From: Ailanthus altissimus
Lineage: Eukaryota; Streptophyta; Magnoliopsida; Sapindales; Simaroubaceae
DNA length: 64,000 nt
Assembly: GCA_946807835.1 (NCBI GenBank)
Contig: OX327700.1
Span: 22,542,001-22,606,000 of the forward strand
Reading direction: 5' to 3'
The position numbers and the translations under genes were made by a program. How positions within the stretch are numbered: the stretch's first letter is position 1; every line of letters begins with the position of its first letter. Positions 47,873 through 61,102 of the stretch are shown piece by piece. The notes beneath the pieces were generated by a model. The model saw only the letters and a list, made by a program, of their open reading frames with translations. It ran no database searches and was not told the DNA's origin.

Positions 47873-48420
47873 TTTTATTTATTTTTTTAGCAAGCCTTCA
47901 GAGGAAGGAAATTTATTAAAGAAAAATAAGGAAGTACAATGTCAGGGGGGATATCATGAGTCTAGCCCCTCATAAATAGACAGAAACAAAGGCACAAAGC
48001 ATGCTACAAAGAAAAATGATTAACAAAAGAACAATTAGCTAAAGCGATAAGAGGAATAACCATAGGCATCTCTATAAGGATAAACATCTTCTCGTCTTGT
48101 CTCTGGAGGATGGTCGGTCTTAATACACTTACGTAATTGATCTCTTAGAGACTAGTTGTCGAAGAGGTCTATTGATGTCGAGGATTTTGGAGTTGAGGAT
48201 TGTAGGTAAAATCCTGAAGACATTCTTTTATTCGATATCAGGTATGTCTCCAATGGTGGTGAGCTAATGGTGGGTGTGTCTGTGCAATGAGTCTTGTCGT
48301 GGATCTTAGATGAGACATTCACAAAATATTGAAACTCAAAATTTATGGGCCATTTTGGAGAATTGAACTTTGACTGAAATCTTAGGAGGGAATGCATACA
48401 TTCAATTTAGATCACTCTAA
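47873..48420 (-). other. Possible retroposed fragment with an 81-codon frame
   Basis: The minus strand carries an ATG-started frame at 48397-48152 (MHSLLRFQSKF... to FDN) and, after its stop, more coding-like text (SLRDQLRKCIKTDHPPETRRED). It ends near 47873-47890 in an A-rich tail (AAAAAAATAAATAAA on the minus strand). I do not recognise the protein. The tail suggests retroposition of a transcript or a LINE-derived piece, but no target duplication is clear. Confidence 0.35.
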
Positions 48421-49199
48421 ATTTCAAAAAAAAAAAAGAAAGAAAGAAAGCAATATAATAAAAACTAAATTTAATTTAATTTAATTAATTCAAACTTTTT
48501 AAAATAATTTGTTTTTCTAATTTGCATGGAAAGTTAGTCATTTTTAATTTAATAAACAATTCAATTTTTTTTGCCCACTTTGGTCTAGATGTAAAAAGAG
48601 TAAATGATTTCATTAATTTTCTTCTATGATATATCATATCTTATTTGATTTATTGACATCATTGCACATATAAAATCTATTACTTATTCTCTTTTTCTTT
48701 CTTATCAAATATGTACTTCCTTTTTTGATTGATTTTTTCTACCTTAATTTGACTTATCAAGTTTTCGAGTCCTTTATTTTTTACTTTAAGTTTTTATCCT
48801 TGTCTCGTCCATCCAATATGTTTTCAATTACGTGTCATATTCTCATTAGTCTTCAACTCAAAATCGTTCTCAAACACGATTTTAAATTATAAAATTTCAA
48901 CAAACTTTTCATTTATTCAAAATCAATAAGAAGCTTTCTAAGATCCATTCACTTCTCATAAAACACTCAATTACTTAATGATGATCTTATTAAGTCGTTA
49001 CACAGCTTAATTCCACTAAGAATCATGAGTTAGGTCTCCAAAATTCAAATACATCTTATCTAGGGTAATTTTTGTAATGTGATCTCATGTGTCCATCTGG
49101 GCTTTATCACAATACCTCTGTGGTTGAAACTTATCTTTGCTATTAATTTATTCCATACATTATCTTTTGACCTCTTTTATTTTGTTGAGTTAATCTTAA

Positions 49200-49800
49200 A
49201 TTTTTCTTTTAGGTATGCATCACCTTAATAATATATGTTAAACGGCAGACAACATTCCTATCAAGCACATATAACTTGTTATGCTTATCACCCTTTATTG
49301 TCTCTATAGAACCTTTAAATGCCTTTAGTATTACTTTCTTTTTTTGTCTTGAATGAACATCCTACTTGATCTAGTATACCTAGAGATACCAAGTTCCTTC
49401 TAATACTAGGATTATATTTTACACTAGGTAACTCTCTTATTTTTCAATTATGTAACCTCATTCTTATACTACTAATTTCCATTACTTCACAAGTTGTATT
49501 ATTACTCAATAACACTTTATCTCTATTAATGAAAATATAATTGGTAAATAAAGACCTATATGGACTCATATGAAATGTATAGCTAGAATCAAATATCCAC
49601 TCACCAACATACTTTGTTTTTCTGAAGCTACCAAGGTTTCTACAACATCATAGTCACCCTGATAAACTATTGTAGCATCACCTTCTCTTTTCTTTTCATT
49701 CTTCATGCCCTTTCTCTAAGGACAATCCCTTATGAAGTGCTATACTTTCTTGCAATCAAAGCACTTTCTAGATTTTATCTTTGACTGATTTTCTTTTCAT
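49200..49800 (-). pseudogene. copia zinc knuckle, protease and pre-integrase remnants
   Basis: The minus strand reads CFDCKKV-stop-HFIRDCP near 49700-49765, a zinc knuckle with one stop. It continues with GEWIFDSSYTFHMSPYRSLF near 49555-49605, where the copia protease has DSGC or DSAC, and then MRLHN and NLVSLGILD. Stops and frame changes occur throughout. Confidence 0.7.
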
Positions 49801-49808
49801 CTCTAGTC

Positions 49809-50096
49809 TCAGCCTTTCCCCTTACAATATATGTAAGCTTCAACATCAATCATCGTTAAAGTCTTCTTGTCATATAAGAGTGTATCCACGAAGTGCTCAT
49901 ATTTATCTGGTAAAGAACTTAATAAGATAATGGCTTTATCTTTATTTTCTATCTTGATGACTATTGTCTCAAGATTAATGATAATTTTATTAAAGGTATC
50001 AATATGGTCTTTAATTAAAGTACCTTTAGTTATAGATAACTGATACAACTTCTTTTTTATGTGTAGACAATTTATCAGAGAATTCATTTTGTACAA
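49809..50096 (-). pseudogene. copia gag core (UBN2 type), open for 95 codons
   Basis: It reads MNSLINCLHIKKKLYQLSI, then HIDTFNKIIINLETI, then AIILLSSLPDKYEHFVDTLLY, then LTMIDVEAYI, the same gag core as in the older element at 12000-12300. Upstream gag text from 50100 to about 50360 is broken, and the zinc knuckle downstream has a stop. Confidence 0.75.
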
Positions 50097-50402
50097 ATTA
50101 TCAAGCTTCTTTCAAAGATTAATTATCATCTTCTCTCCTGTAACCTCCCTCAGTAATTCATCACTCAATGATAATATAATGGTATTATGTGCTCTCTTCC
50201 GAATAATTTACGATCAAGGTCAAATTTAAATGTCCCAAAATCTTTTTTATCACTGGTCTATTCAAATTTAACCATTAACTCACTAGTAAAGCCATCACTT
50301 TCATCTTTTCCTTCTATAGATTGAAATCATTCTTCCTATTCAACTTTTTAATTTTATACTTGTGAGATGGCATGATCGAATAACTTTAACTCTGATACCA
50401 TG

Positions 50403-51164
50403 TGTTGGAATTTTCATATACAGAATTCTTCACCATAACTAATCAAGAATTGTAAAAGATCCAACATAATAAATAGAGATAAAAATTAAGCACATATAAA
50501 ACATAAGAATATACGTAGTTCAATAACTTGCATACGCACATGGTGAATCATGAAATCCTAGCTTCTTTTATTAACTAGTTATTACTAAGAATTACTCAAT
50601 GATCACAAAGATCACTTAAGAGTATACAATGAATACAATAATAGATAAGCTCACCAAGAGTTTATACCAGCACTCTCTAACATACTCAATACTCAAGCGC
50701 TCCCTATGCTCTCTATTCTCTCTCTTGATACTTCTTTGATGATTTCCACTCTAGTGGTTTTACAAAGATTTATATAGGCTCTTAGGCATCCATAGAAACC
50801 ATATATTCAGTTGGAATAGGAGCACACGTGTAAGAAAATTCAAAACCAACTCAAACAAATTTAGTTGTAGCTAAAATAGGAAAACACTCAAACAAATCCG
50901 CAGTGCCGCTGTGGCATCAGGGTGGCACCGTGGCGCCACTAAGGCTATACAATGGCGCCTATCTTCTGCTACGTTTGGCGCCACAACTCCAAGACTTAAA
51001 GATGCGTCCTTCGCGTGTTTTAAACCCCTCTTTACTTCTGATTTTTTTTTGTTTCCGTTCCTTTCTTATCCATCCAATGAGTTTTCAACCATCTGTCGTC
51101 TATTCATTAGTATTCAATTCAAAATTATTCTTAAACACAATTTTAAACTACCAAATTTTAAACA
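50403..51164 (-). repeat. 5' LTR of the deleted copia element
   Basis: About 760 bp between TGTTGGAATTTT and TTTAAACA on the plus strand. A GC-rich patch at 50898-50995 is full of GCGCC/GTGGC words like those in the other copia LTRs. The overlapping plus-strand frames at 50903-51184 fall in the LTR and are not genes. Confidence 0.75.
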
Positions 51165-52809
51165 ATAAAATATTTAAATATTAAAAAGAACATATCATTT
51201 AGGTTTAATCATTCAAGTTTATTTAATTTTAAATTAATTTAGATTTTATACGAAAAAACATATACTGCTTAAGAGGAATTCAATTTTATTCCATCATCAT
51301 CTTCTAGGTTTCTTGATTTATAATGCTATTATAAGATTACTAATATGTGAAAATCTATTTGTTTATGGAATTGTGTTTTTTCTATGACCGATTTATAGGG
51401 TTATTTTACAATAAGATTGTGTATTAAGAAAGTCTTTATCAGCAAGAGTCTCGAGAAAAATACTAACTAGAGTCCACATTATATATTAAGATGAATGATT
51501 TAGTGATGACCTTAATAATAATTGAAATTGCTGCTCAAATGCAAAAGATCGATATAGTTCCTAGCAATTATACTACTCTAAATTATCTCAATATCGTCAT
51601 TTATTTATTTGCACATGACAAACCTCATTACACAGGATCAACTTCTCATTAAATGGCCTTCAATATTTGGCTCCTCTTTCTTTCGATTTATGTTCTTCAT
51701 TTTTTAATCAAATGAAAGACAATAGGAGCCGAAGATATAGATGGATAACTTTGCTAACAAATCAATAGGAATCAATTCTAAATTCGTTAATGCGGCTTAT
51801 CATGAGCATGTAATACAAAAACAAGAGTTTGACAAAAGTATTCATACCGAGTATATATATACGATCAAAATATGTTGTCATTCAATAATTGCCATGGCCA
51901 TTAACGCTTTACCACGTATCTAAACTATATCGAATCAAAGATATTATGCACTCATGAGAAAAAGGCATTACTTTAGTGTCTGTAGATGTTCAATAATAGT
52001 TCTCCATCTTATTATGAAGGCACTCTAAAAATTCCTTCTTTTATTTCAATGTCATGAGAAACCCACAGATAATATAGTGCTTCCTTTGGGTATCAATAAT
52101 GTCTTTATCCTAGTGGAAGACAAATCGATTGCTCTTTGATCAATCTGCTAGATAATGATTCTAAATTTAAGCAAATAAAAAATGAAAATTATTTTCTTTT
52201 TGCTGGTGGTCATTAACACCTCAAACAGTCATTTGTACTACTGATGTTATCTTACCAATCAAATGAAGTTGTTTCCCAAATTCTCCTCCATATAGATTTT
52301 CAAGTTCGAAATCTGGCCTCTTACAATGTAGCTCTGATAAAATATCAGTTATTTGGTATGGTGACATGTGATCTTATCAATTATACGTGGTTAAGATATG
52401 TCTTTCAATTCATTTTTATTAACTACTAATATGTAGAAGTTTAATTTGTTCTTTAAAAAAATGTACGATCAGGGTATTTAAAATCCATATGCATCAAAGA
52501 ATGATGCAGCCCAACTAAGACATTAGGTCAATTTTGAGGACCTCTTAAAAGAAGCATGGCAGATTCCAAAAGATCAAAAATAAATATAAATAATGGCCAC
52601 GCCTGCAACGCACCATTGTGTTGCCCTTTGTAGCCCAGAAAACCAACAACGATTGTGCTCATTGCAGAGAGTCAAGAGCTTCATTCATCAAATTTTCCAT
52701 TTAAAAGGGACCATATATATCTTTTATCACATCCTTTAACTTTTTGTTTGTTCTTTAACTAACCCAAGTTCACATTTCAATGTGTAATGCTTAGCAACTT
52801 TTTATTTTT
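51165..52809. other. Gene-less stretch with a duplicate block
   Basis: 51590-51850 is collinear with 33500-34000 (for example TTTCTTTCGAYTTATRTTCTT and GCCGAAGATATAGATGGA against ACCGAAGATATAGTTGGA). Around 52325-52350 a GTAGCTCTGATA word may be a relic of a minus-strand primer-binding site. No gene is visible. Confidence 0.4.
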
Positions 52810-53380
52810 CTGCTGTGGAGATGCCCTTAAACTCCGAGGAAGAATCAGTCAGTGGATGTTATTTTGGTTGACTGGGCCCTCCATCTCTGAGATAATGGAT
52901 GTTGGATAAGTGCCCTTAATGCCCTACCAATTGGACTTTAAAAATGATACTAATAACAATGGTCCTTTCTCGGGTAGCACATGCCAGCCAATATATACTA
53001 GGTTTTGTTAACTTAATTAGTGGCAATCTTCTTATCCACCATACAAACTATAATTTATTAGCTAATAAGGTGACTTTTTTATTGAAAAATTTTGTGACAT
53101 TTCTTCCCCTTTCGCCACAAACAAAAACAGTTAAGTGCTTTGTGGCATCATGTAGCGTTTTTAACATGTCACTAGAATTTAGTGGATTCCTTGAAAGTGA
53201 GTGGGACACGAAGTTATTGATGTATAAGGGAAAATGGGTAATCATATGACTAGTTAGCTATAATTGATAGCAGGAATATAACAACATTATCCTTACAATA
53301 TTTTTACACTCGGCATTAGTAATTATTTAATTCTTTCAGCTGCTCGACTATATCCCGATAACCCTTGAATATCATTAGAT

Positions 53381-56080
53381 TCAAGCATTAGTTTCATCTT
53401 TAAACTCAAGAAGATCGTTATGGTACTTTGCTAGCCATCCCTCAATTATCTTGACCTCAGCTCTCCGTTGCATGACCAACCACTGTGGATCGCTTTCTTT
53501 AGCTTTAAGTATATCCAAGCAATGAGATCCTGCAAAATATATTGCATATATGCACTTGAAAATAACTTCTTTTTTCTCAAGAAAAATACTTTTTCTGAAT
53601 AGAAAATAGCGAACAAACATCTCAGGTTTTATATATATAACTTAGAGATGGTTACCATTGACCGTATAGACAGCAACGACGCTCTCAGAGATGTTCTGCA
53701 ACACCCTATCAAGAGGCACAAATATGATTAGGGCTACATATATAACAACTAAACTAGATGAAATAAATGAAGTTCATTTTATTACGTGCTTTCAGAAGAA
53801 AATACATAAGAATTTATGAATCTATTTATGTTTACCCGCCAGTGCTATAAGGATCTCGCAACCCATTTGAGAAAATGATATTGCTTCCAAACCTATGGAG
53901 AATCAACTTTAAGTCCTGCCAAGTTATTCAATAGCAGTAATAAATAAGACACTGATTAATGAAATTAATTAACTAAATATACAAGTACGTGGGAAGTGTT
54001 TGCAAGAGCTACAAATGAAACATACTCGACCACCATAATAAGTTGTCACCCAATGAGGTTTAGGCTTGACGCCAAACAAGCCTTGGCAGGTCTTAGTGAA
54101 GCTGTTTAGATTAAAAGGTGCAGGAGGGAACATTGTATCGTTGTGCGCACGGCCAATAGGCATCACCATCTCACTACATGTCTGTGCATAGCCCAGCAAT
54201 ATCATGATTAAAGAAATATATCAACAATAATATTAAGTGGAGTTAATTTCCATTCCTAAGAATAAGCCACTACTACTTTATAGTTATTAATTTAATTATT
54301 TGCCCTTAAAAATTTCCTCCACTTGTGCACTACGAGGATAAAATATTCTGTTCATTCCTAAACAAATTAATATCTACTGGATTTAGATTGCAAAGCCAGT
54401 ATCAATTGTTGCTATCCAATCACAAATCAATATCAAAAAAAAAAAGCCTCTTAGTCACAAAAGAACTTAAGATCATTCATAACAATATTAGTTAGAATAA
54501 GAAGCTTAGAAAAAATTTTCCCTTGAGGAAGATAAAGTTTAAGATCATAGAAGATAAAGAGTTTGAATGCTATCAAAATAACTTACCTGCCATCTCCACC
54601 CCACATTTGTTTCAGTGGGATGGTTGTATTCATCCATGTCATAGCATGACCTATTCCCCATGTAAGCAACAACACCTGAAAATATTTTGCCAAGAAGATC
54701 AGTTCCTTCAGGTGCTCCATCGATGCCGCCACAGACAGCACTTAGTGGATATGTTGGGGGATCGTTATATTGAGCTACGTCTGTGTATAGTGAGTCTAAA
54801 TAGTCCTTGAGCTCATAACCTCTCTTTAATGGTCTGCAACAAAGAGAGAGAAAAAAGGAAAAAAAGTGATAAAGTAACAATCATAGTTTTAGTCTGCCTA
54901 GAGTATTAAACATGACAGTGTTGAAGACATTTTATATTACTTGCAAGTTCTGAATTTTTTGCTGAGGATTGAAAGACCATTAGGCGTAGAGGCTACTTTA
55001 TTAATTTCAGCCCATGATTTGCGTACAGTTTCATAGCAACTCTCACTAGTTTCCTGCACTATCCATCATGATTGTTATTCGAAATTAAAAGAAATAAAAA
55101 AGGAAACTGCAATCAATCAAAATTTCATTTTTTATTACTTTAAAGTCTTTGGTTACAATAGAATAGTAACCAACTTGCGGAGCAATGTCATGAAAGTAAA
55201 GGATTGGAGCTGATGAAGCTAGAGCTCCAAGGGCAACGTGGGGATATTTTAGCCGGAACCATGCAGCAAGCACTGAAAAACATATTAGGTAAAAGAAAAT
55301 ATGTAAGTTGCAATTGATATAACCAAATCAACGTTATTATTATTATTACTGCATGAGTAATTTACTGCTCAACCGAAAAGTTGTTTGGAGTACTCACTTC
55401 CTCCATATGATCCTCCGGTAACGATTACCGGAGACTTCTCTGCAGAATAATTTTTCTTGATGTGTAAGAGCACAGCCGCATAATCTGCTATAGCTTGCGC
55501 CGAGTTGAAAAAACCAAGAGTGCTTGCATTTTTCATTGCTTCTTCCCTTGATCCAAATGGAATTGATTTCCCATAGTATCGGTGCTGTCATGATTCCAAC
55601 AATAAGTTAAATTAGTTATAATAACTTCCTATGCAACTCAATATGAAAAACAGTTCAACAGTTCCAAATTCGCATAAGATCATAAACTCTTACCTCAATA
55701 TAAACTAGAAGAGCTTTGAAACGAGGGCCATTATCAGGGAGAAAACCAATAATGCCCAGATCATCATCTAATGACTCTTCAGCGCCAAGTAACACAAAGA
55801 TTGGTGCATTAGAATTTGCACCGCCCCAGTGCTTAAAATTTATCACATATCTTTGTTGAAAAGTAGTATAGCTTTCAGGTTTATAGTTGAAGTGATCAAG
55901 TGTCTGTGGGTAGAAAAAGGTTTGGAAATCGTTGGACTCGGATGCAGACATGGTTTTGGGTTCATTTTGGATGGTTCTTCGATGCGCTCCAAGCCTTGGG
56001 ATATTGAATTGTGTCGCTGAAACACAAAAAGAAGCGAGTAGGAAAAAGAGAAGAGAAAATGTGTGTTTTGGAGAGTCCAT
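53381..56080 (-). CDS. Serine carboxypeptidase, peptidase family S28 (lysosomal Pro-Xaa carboxypeptidase-like), nine exons
   Basis: S28 enzymes cut the residue after a C-terminal proline and act in vacuole, apoplast or secretory compartments. Exons (plus coordinates, read right to left): 56080-55694, 55584-55398, 55272-55139, 55053-54941, 54833-54587, 54181-54026, 53915-53836, 53705-53656, 53529-53381. All introns are GT-AG and phases join to 500 codons and a TGA. Residues 1-22 form a signal peptide ([13 protein letters not shown]). Then come [11 protein letters not shown], the Ser block TGGSYGG (Ser188, at the exon 2/3 junction), the Asp block SNGLRDPYS (Asp429) and the His block GSHC (His454), giving a complete Ser-Asp-His triad. 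Length and block order are normal for the family. Exon and splice calls are by eye. Minus-strand TATA-like words are at 56111-56118 and about 56158-56168. A broken partial copy lies at 46784-47720. Confidence 0.93.
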
Positions 56081-56119
56081 GCTTGAAATTTTTGTATTAA
56101 TTATGCAGAATTATATAGA

Positions 56120-58890
56120 GAATATGTCTTTGAGTGATGAAGTTTTGGGGTTGTAGTGTCTATATTTAATGGAAAATTCTGATTCATGCATTTGTGATGA
56201 AATTAATGCTGATCTAAAAGAAAATTTAAAAAGCTAAAAAGCAATACCGAATATTGGCCAAGATGGTGCCAACTTTATCTCACCAGCCGCACTGGCCAGA
56301 CTATACCTATAACAGTGGATAATGAGGCATATGTTGCAGAGACAGAAAGTCTATAAAGAGCCTTCTGTTTTTCTATAACTATAAAAATTTGTGACGCTTG
56401 AGAGATGACATGACCTAATGAGTAAGGAGGGCAAAATGCGCGGGGATGGGGACTTCGCTCAATGTGGGGTAATTTTTATGAAAATAAAGTTAAGCGTAAA
56501 GAAATATTATTTTTTGAATTATTAATACAGTAAGAATGAGATTAACCTTCATACCAAGTTCTTGTTCTATTTTTTATAAATATATTAAATATAATTTTTT
56601 AATATATATTTATATATTAAATACTTTATTAATTTTTATTTTATAATTTATATATAACTAAAACATAACATAATTTAATAATATATTTTTATTAATAAAA
56701 ACAAAAACAAATGTATAATAAAAAAACTCTTAAAATTTATTTTTTTAATTATAAATGACAAAAAGACTGTTACTTTTGAGTTTGGTGGATATTAATTTTA
56801 ATGAGAATATGAAGCAATTAATAGAAATATTAATGACATTAGGCACTAAAATATTATTTAAATTCTTATTTTTTCTATTTGTTTTTATTTTATTTGTTAT
56901 TTATTTAAAAATTTATTTACTAATTACTATTCATTTTATTGAAAGATATTATATCATCTAGTTTGTTGGTTTGATACCTTTTTAATCATAATATAGATAA
57001 ATTTTTATATTGTTATGATTTATGAATATAAATTAATGTTTAATATTAATAAATAAAAAATAAAAAAATGGGACAGAAATAAAAAAGGTATTGTTTGTAT
57101 AGAGATTTTTCATCTCCATCCTATTAAATTTTTTTTAAAATAAAATGAACAAAGCTTAAGCTAAAAATGGGATGAGGTATGAAAAAAGTCTTCGGCCCCT
57201 ACCCCCACCCCCATTATCATCCCTATTAACGAGATTGAAACTTTTTCTTTTTTAAAAAAAGGATTTTGGACGAGGATAAAAATCTCTTCTATTAATAACC
57301 CAACCCCTTACTCTCAATATATTATTCAAACTCGGGTGACTGCAAGTGCAATATATCTTAGCAGCCAGTTGAGTCACGCCCTGGGGGCAATGAGATTGAA
57401 ACTTAATCTACTAATTTTGTTTGACTGGAATAAGGATACTCTTTGCACTTCATAGATAGACTGATGCATATAAAAATTCGAAGGACTCGTTTATTTTTTT
57501 AAAATTCTTTTGACTAACGTGAAATCTTAACCTACGTACCTTTTAATATATATTAATTAAAAATGAGTATCTATTTTGTAAATTGAAAATCATTCATGTA
57601 AGTCATGAAACATCTATATTATATTATTGGCAAATTACCAATTTAATTTCTAAAATTTTGCTAAACAACTTAATTAGTTGTTATATTCTTTTACTTAGTC
57701 TATGTTTTGAAAAAATAACTTTTGAAATGCACTTTTTTAATGTAGTGAAAAACATTTAATAAAAAATGAGATTCTTTATTATGATTAAATATATCAATTT
57801 ATTTTATTACTCTCAAAAGATGTTCTTTAGACAATAATTTTTTTAAACAACAAAGTGTTCAGAATTCAATATGATCTGTGCAATCTATGTTCAGAAAATC
57901 AATCTTATCTGATCCAAATCGATCTACTTTTTATTGGATTGATAGATTTGTGGATTGGATTGAATTGAAAAGTTTTTAAGTCGGCCTTCATAAATTGGTT
58001 CATGGATTTACTTTAACAAATCATATTTATAAATAAAATAATTTAAAAAGTTAAGTATCTCACTTGTTCCATTACTCAAAGGTATTAAAAAAAAGTTAAT
58101 CTTTCCAAATTATAAATGACAACTAATTATTTTGCTGAATTTTAAGTTACCTTTAGTTATTGGAACCACCTTAGTAATCTTTCAATTATTTTTCTTAATC
58201 TTTAAATAGGATTAGTGAGTTTAAAATTTAAATTCAACTCATCTATTACACAATTTGCAATATAGAATGATTGAGCCATGCTCTAACACAATCGCTTAAC
58301 CTATTTCAGGCTTAAGCATCCAGGCCCTTTTAACACCTTTAAATGAAACTAATATTTTTATTATAAATTTATATTGAATTAGGTTTTATATTTTGAAGGA
58401 TTACTTTAAATTAAAAATTAATTATCTACTTAATAATGGATCACAGGATCTAATTTAACAAACATCTTTAAATAAAAAGAATTAAGAAAAGATATATTAA
58501 AAAATATAAGGATTAATTGAATAATTCAACAAAATTTTATAGATTAAATTAATATTTTTTTATATTATCCTCTCTTTAATAGTTAATTCTTTTTTTTTTA
58601 AAAAAAGAAGGAAAAGAGATTTAACCATTGTGGTATAATGGAGGCTAAACTAATAATGGTGGCTTTTCCTATTATTTAATTATCCCACTTAACTCTAATA
58701 ACTTTTTTTGACAAGTATCAATGACTTAAAAAGAGGTCGAGAAAATGGATGTACCAATGTAATTAATCAAATAAAATTATTTAAATCAAGTATTACACTG
58801 TAGAATTGTGCGAGGTAGATTAAAAAAATCTCATCATGCTACAAATGCAAGCCTGAATATTCCACCTATAAATCTAAGTAATTTATTAGA
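56120..58890. other. Gene-less AT-rich stretch upstream of the S28 gene
   Basis: The first few hundred bases are presumably the S28 promoter. Beyond that I see only AT-rich sequence. The plus-strand frame at 56755-56961 is hydrophobic and AT-driven, with no domain. No RNA gene or element end is convincing. Confidence 0.45.
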
Positions 58891-58895
58891 GTAGA

Positions 58896-59726
58896 TGAAT
58901 TAAAATTGTGTTTGAGCATATTTTTTAATTAAAAATTAAGGAGGAGTTGATATGTGATCAATGACACATTGAATAGATGAGCAAGAAATAAAAACGAAAG
59001 TCAAATGTAAGGAGAGGCGTGAAAATAGAAGAAGGAATCTAGTCATGTTTAAACACTACAACATTGAAAACTCAATGCTGTAGCAATAACTCTAAGAAGC
59101 CCAATGCTACAACTATGGCTTTAGAATGTTGCAGCATTTGCTAAAGTAGTATTATCGCTACAGCAATGGACTTTGAACGCTACAACGTTGCCGATTCAAA
59201 AAAATTCTATTTTTGGATAGAATTATATCTTAAGGTCGGGTTTGGACTTCTACAACATATGAATTCTTATTTCAACTAGAAATAGGGTTTTTAAAAATTT
59301 TGTAAAAACTATATAAACTTTGGTTACCCCTTAGAATTTATCAAGCATTAGAAGATACTCCAAGAGAGAAAATAGAGAGCTACAAAGCCTTGAGTGTTAA
59401 GTGTACAAGAGAGTGTCATAAATAGTATCTTAGTTCGAAGTAAAAAAAGTACTAATAAATCATTTAAGAGTTCTTTATTCATTGTATTTTTTGATAATCT
59501 CTTGAAAGAAAGAGAGATCTTTGTGATCTTTACTTTTGTGAAAGTATAAGAAAAGCGATTCCATGATTCACCGTGGACGTAAACGTTTATTGTTGAACCA
59601 CGTAATATGATTGTGTGATTATTTTATCTTTATAGTGATCTTATTCTTATTCTTATTTACTTGTGATTGAAGTCTATTATAATTTTTTATGGTTTATTTA
59701 GAGTGCATGTCAAAAATATTTCAACA
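58896..59726 (+). repeat. copia LTR, plus orientation, followed by a decayed primer-binding site
   Basis: It is collinear with the complement of 60279-61097 and of 50403-51164 (for example AAAAAGTACTAATARATC, GAGAGATCTTTGTGATCT). It ends TTCAACA, and three bases later TGGTATTAGTAC (59730-59741) resembles the tRNA-Met site, so this is a 5' LTR. It contains a field of GCTACAAC/AACGCTAC words at 59045-59195. About 550 bp of unrecognised interior follows to 60273. Confidence 0.65.
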
Positions 59727-60278
59727 AATTGGTATTAGTACAAAAACTAATTTGTAAGAGGGATTAATGCTAAGGTTAATATTTGTAACATAACTTATAA
59801 TGCTTTTGTTGGATAAGGTTAAAATTAGTGATTAATTGACCCTAAGATCATTTGGGTTGCATTTGGAACTAAGGATTGAATTAAGTAATTTTTGTGATTT
59901 AATTAGTATATATTAATTGGATTGAGTTAGTACTATCTTGTGTTTGGTATAGAATCAGTATGATCTATGTTAAATCAATTAAATTACAAATAAAATCATG
60001 AATTCTTATTTAAATCTAAATTATGGATAGATATTTGTAAGAAATTTAAGTTAATTTTAGTATAATATAATTGATAAAATATTTTTATTGTTAACATATT
60101 AAGTAAGTTTAAGAGAGAACTAACTAAATAAATTAATATAAATCAAATTAAATATTGATTAATAAAAAAATTGATTATGATAATTAAAAAAAATTCCTTT
60201 AAATATATATTATTACTTATAAGATATTTCATTGATATTTTAAAATAATTTAAATAATATCTAATTGATATTTAATAT

Positions 60279-61097
60279 TGTTTGAATTTTTAACGTACAT
60301 TTTAAAAACTTTCTAAGCGTATGCAAAAGGCTTCACTCACAAGAAAATAAAGAAAACAATTCACAATAAGATGATAAAACCACCATATAATCACATAAGA
60401 AAGTTACATAGTTTGGCAACAATTACTACGTCAATTGTGGATCACAAGATCTCAGCCTCTTTTATTCATTCACAAATAACATAGATCACAAAGATCTCTC
60501 ACAAAAGATAATTAAAGAATACAATCAATAGACGAACTCTCAAGAATCTATTAGTACTTTTTTATTACTCAAATCTAAAGCACTCCTATGATACCTCTCT
60601 AGCATGTTCAATACTCAAGACTCTTTAGCTCTCTATTCTCTCTCTTAGAGTTTCTTTCTAATGCTTGAATAATCTAATAGGTTTATAAGAATTTATATAG
60701 TATTTAGAATGTCCTTAAAAACTATATTTCTTGTTGGAATAAGAGTCCAATAGTGTAAGAGTTCAAATCTCACTCAAAGAAGTTAATTCAAACTAAAATC
60801 ATCAAATTCTTAAATAGACGATGACATGGCAGGATAAAGCTTTCGCCACGACAAGAAGAACCCAACGCTATTGTGCTGTGACTACTATTTTAGGTACCAT
60901 GGCACTAAGTTCCCTGCATCATGGTGAGCCTGCCTAGACATGTCCTCTTGACCTTTCTCGCCTCTTTTTATTTTTGGCTTTCCGTTTCACTCTATTTTTC
61001 GTGTGTCTGACGCGTACTTGACCACATGTTAACTACTCAATGATATTCAACTTAAAATCATGAACACACATAATTTTAAATTATCAAAATTTTAACA
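60279..61097 (-). repeat. Solo LTR of the same copia family, minus orientation
   Basis: It starts TGTTTGAATTTTT and ends TTTTAACA on the plus strand, with perfect target duplications AATAT at 60274-60278 and 61098-61102. There is no primer site or gag next to it, so internal recombination has removed the rest. It is an inverted partner of 58896-59726. Confidence 0.82.
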
Positions 61098-61102
61098 AAT
61101 AT

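Larger units (their letters stand above)
48720..51164 (-). mobile_element. Deleted Ty1/copia element, minus strand
   Basis: The 5' LTR is at about 50403-51164 and the primer-binding site at 50388-50400 (TGGTATCAGAG on the minus strand). Gag follows leftward, then zinc knuckle, protease and GAG-pre-integrase remnants down to about 49200. A piece of 3' LTR (about 48720-48902) shares its end with the 5' LTR (AAATTTCAACA against AAATTTTAAACA, preceded by collinear text). Integrase, RT and RNase H are missing, so the interior is only about 1.5 kb. Its LTR family is the same as 58896-59726 and 60279-61097. Confidence 0.75.

Noticed and set aside
52325..52350. Primer-binding site of another copia element
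   Set aside because: GTAGCTCTGATA is suggestive, but no LTR ends or gag text could be found around it.
54523..54810. 95-codon plus-strand frame
   Set aside because: It is the shadow of S28 exon 5 on the other strand.
56755..56961. 68-codon hydrophobic frame that looks like a membrane peptide
   Set aside because: AT-rich composition gives Leu/Ile/Phe/Lys runs by chance; no start context or homologous structure.
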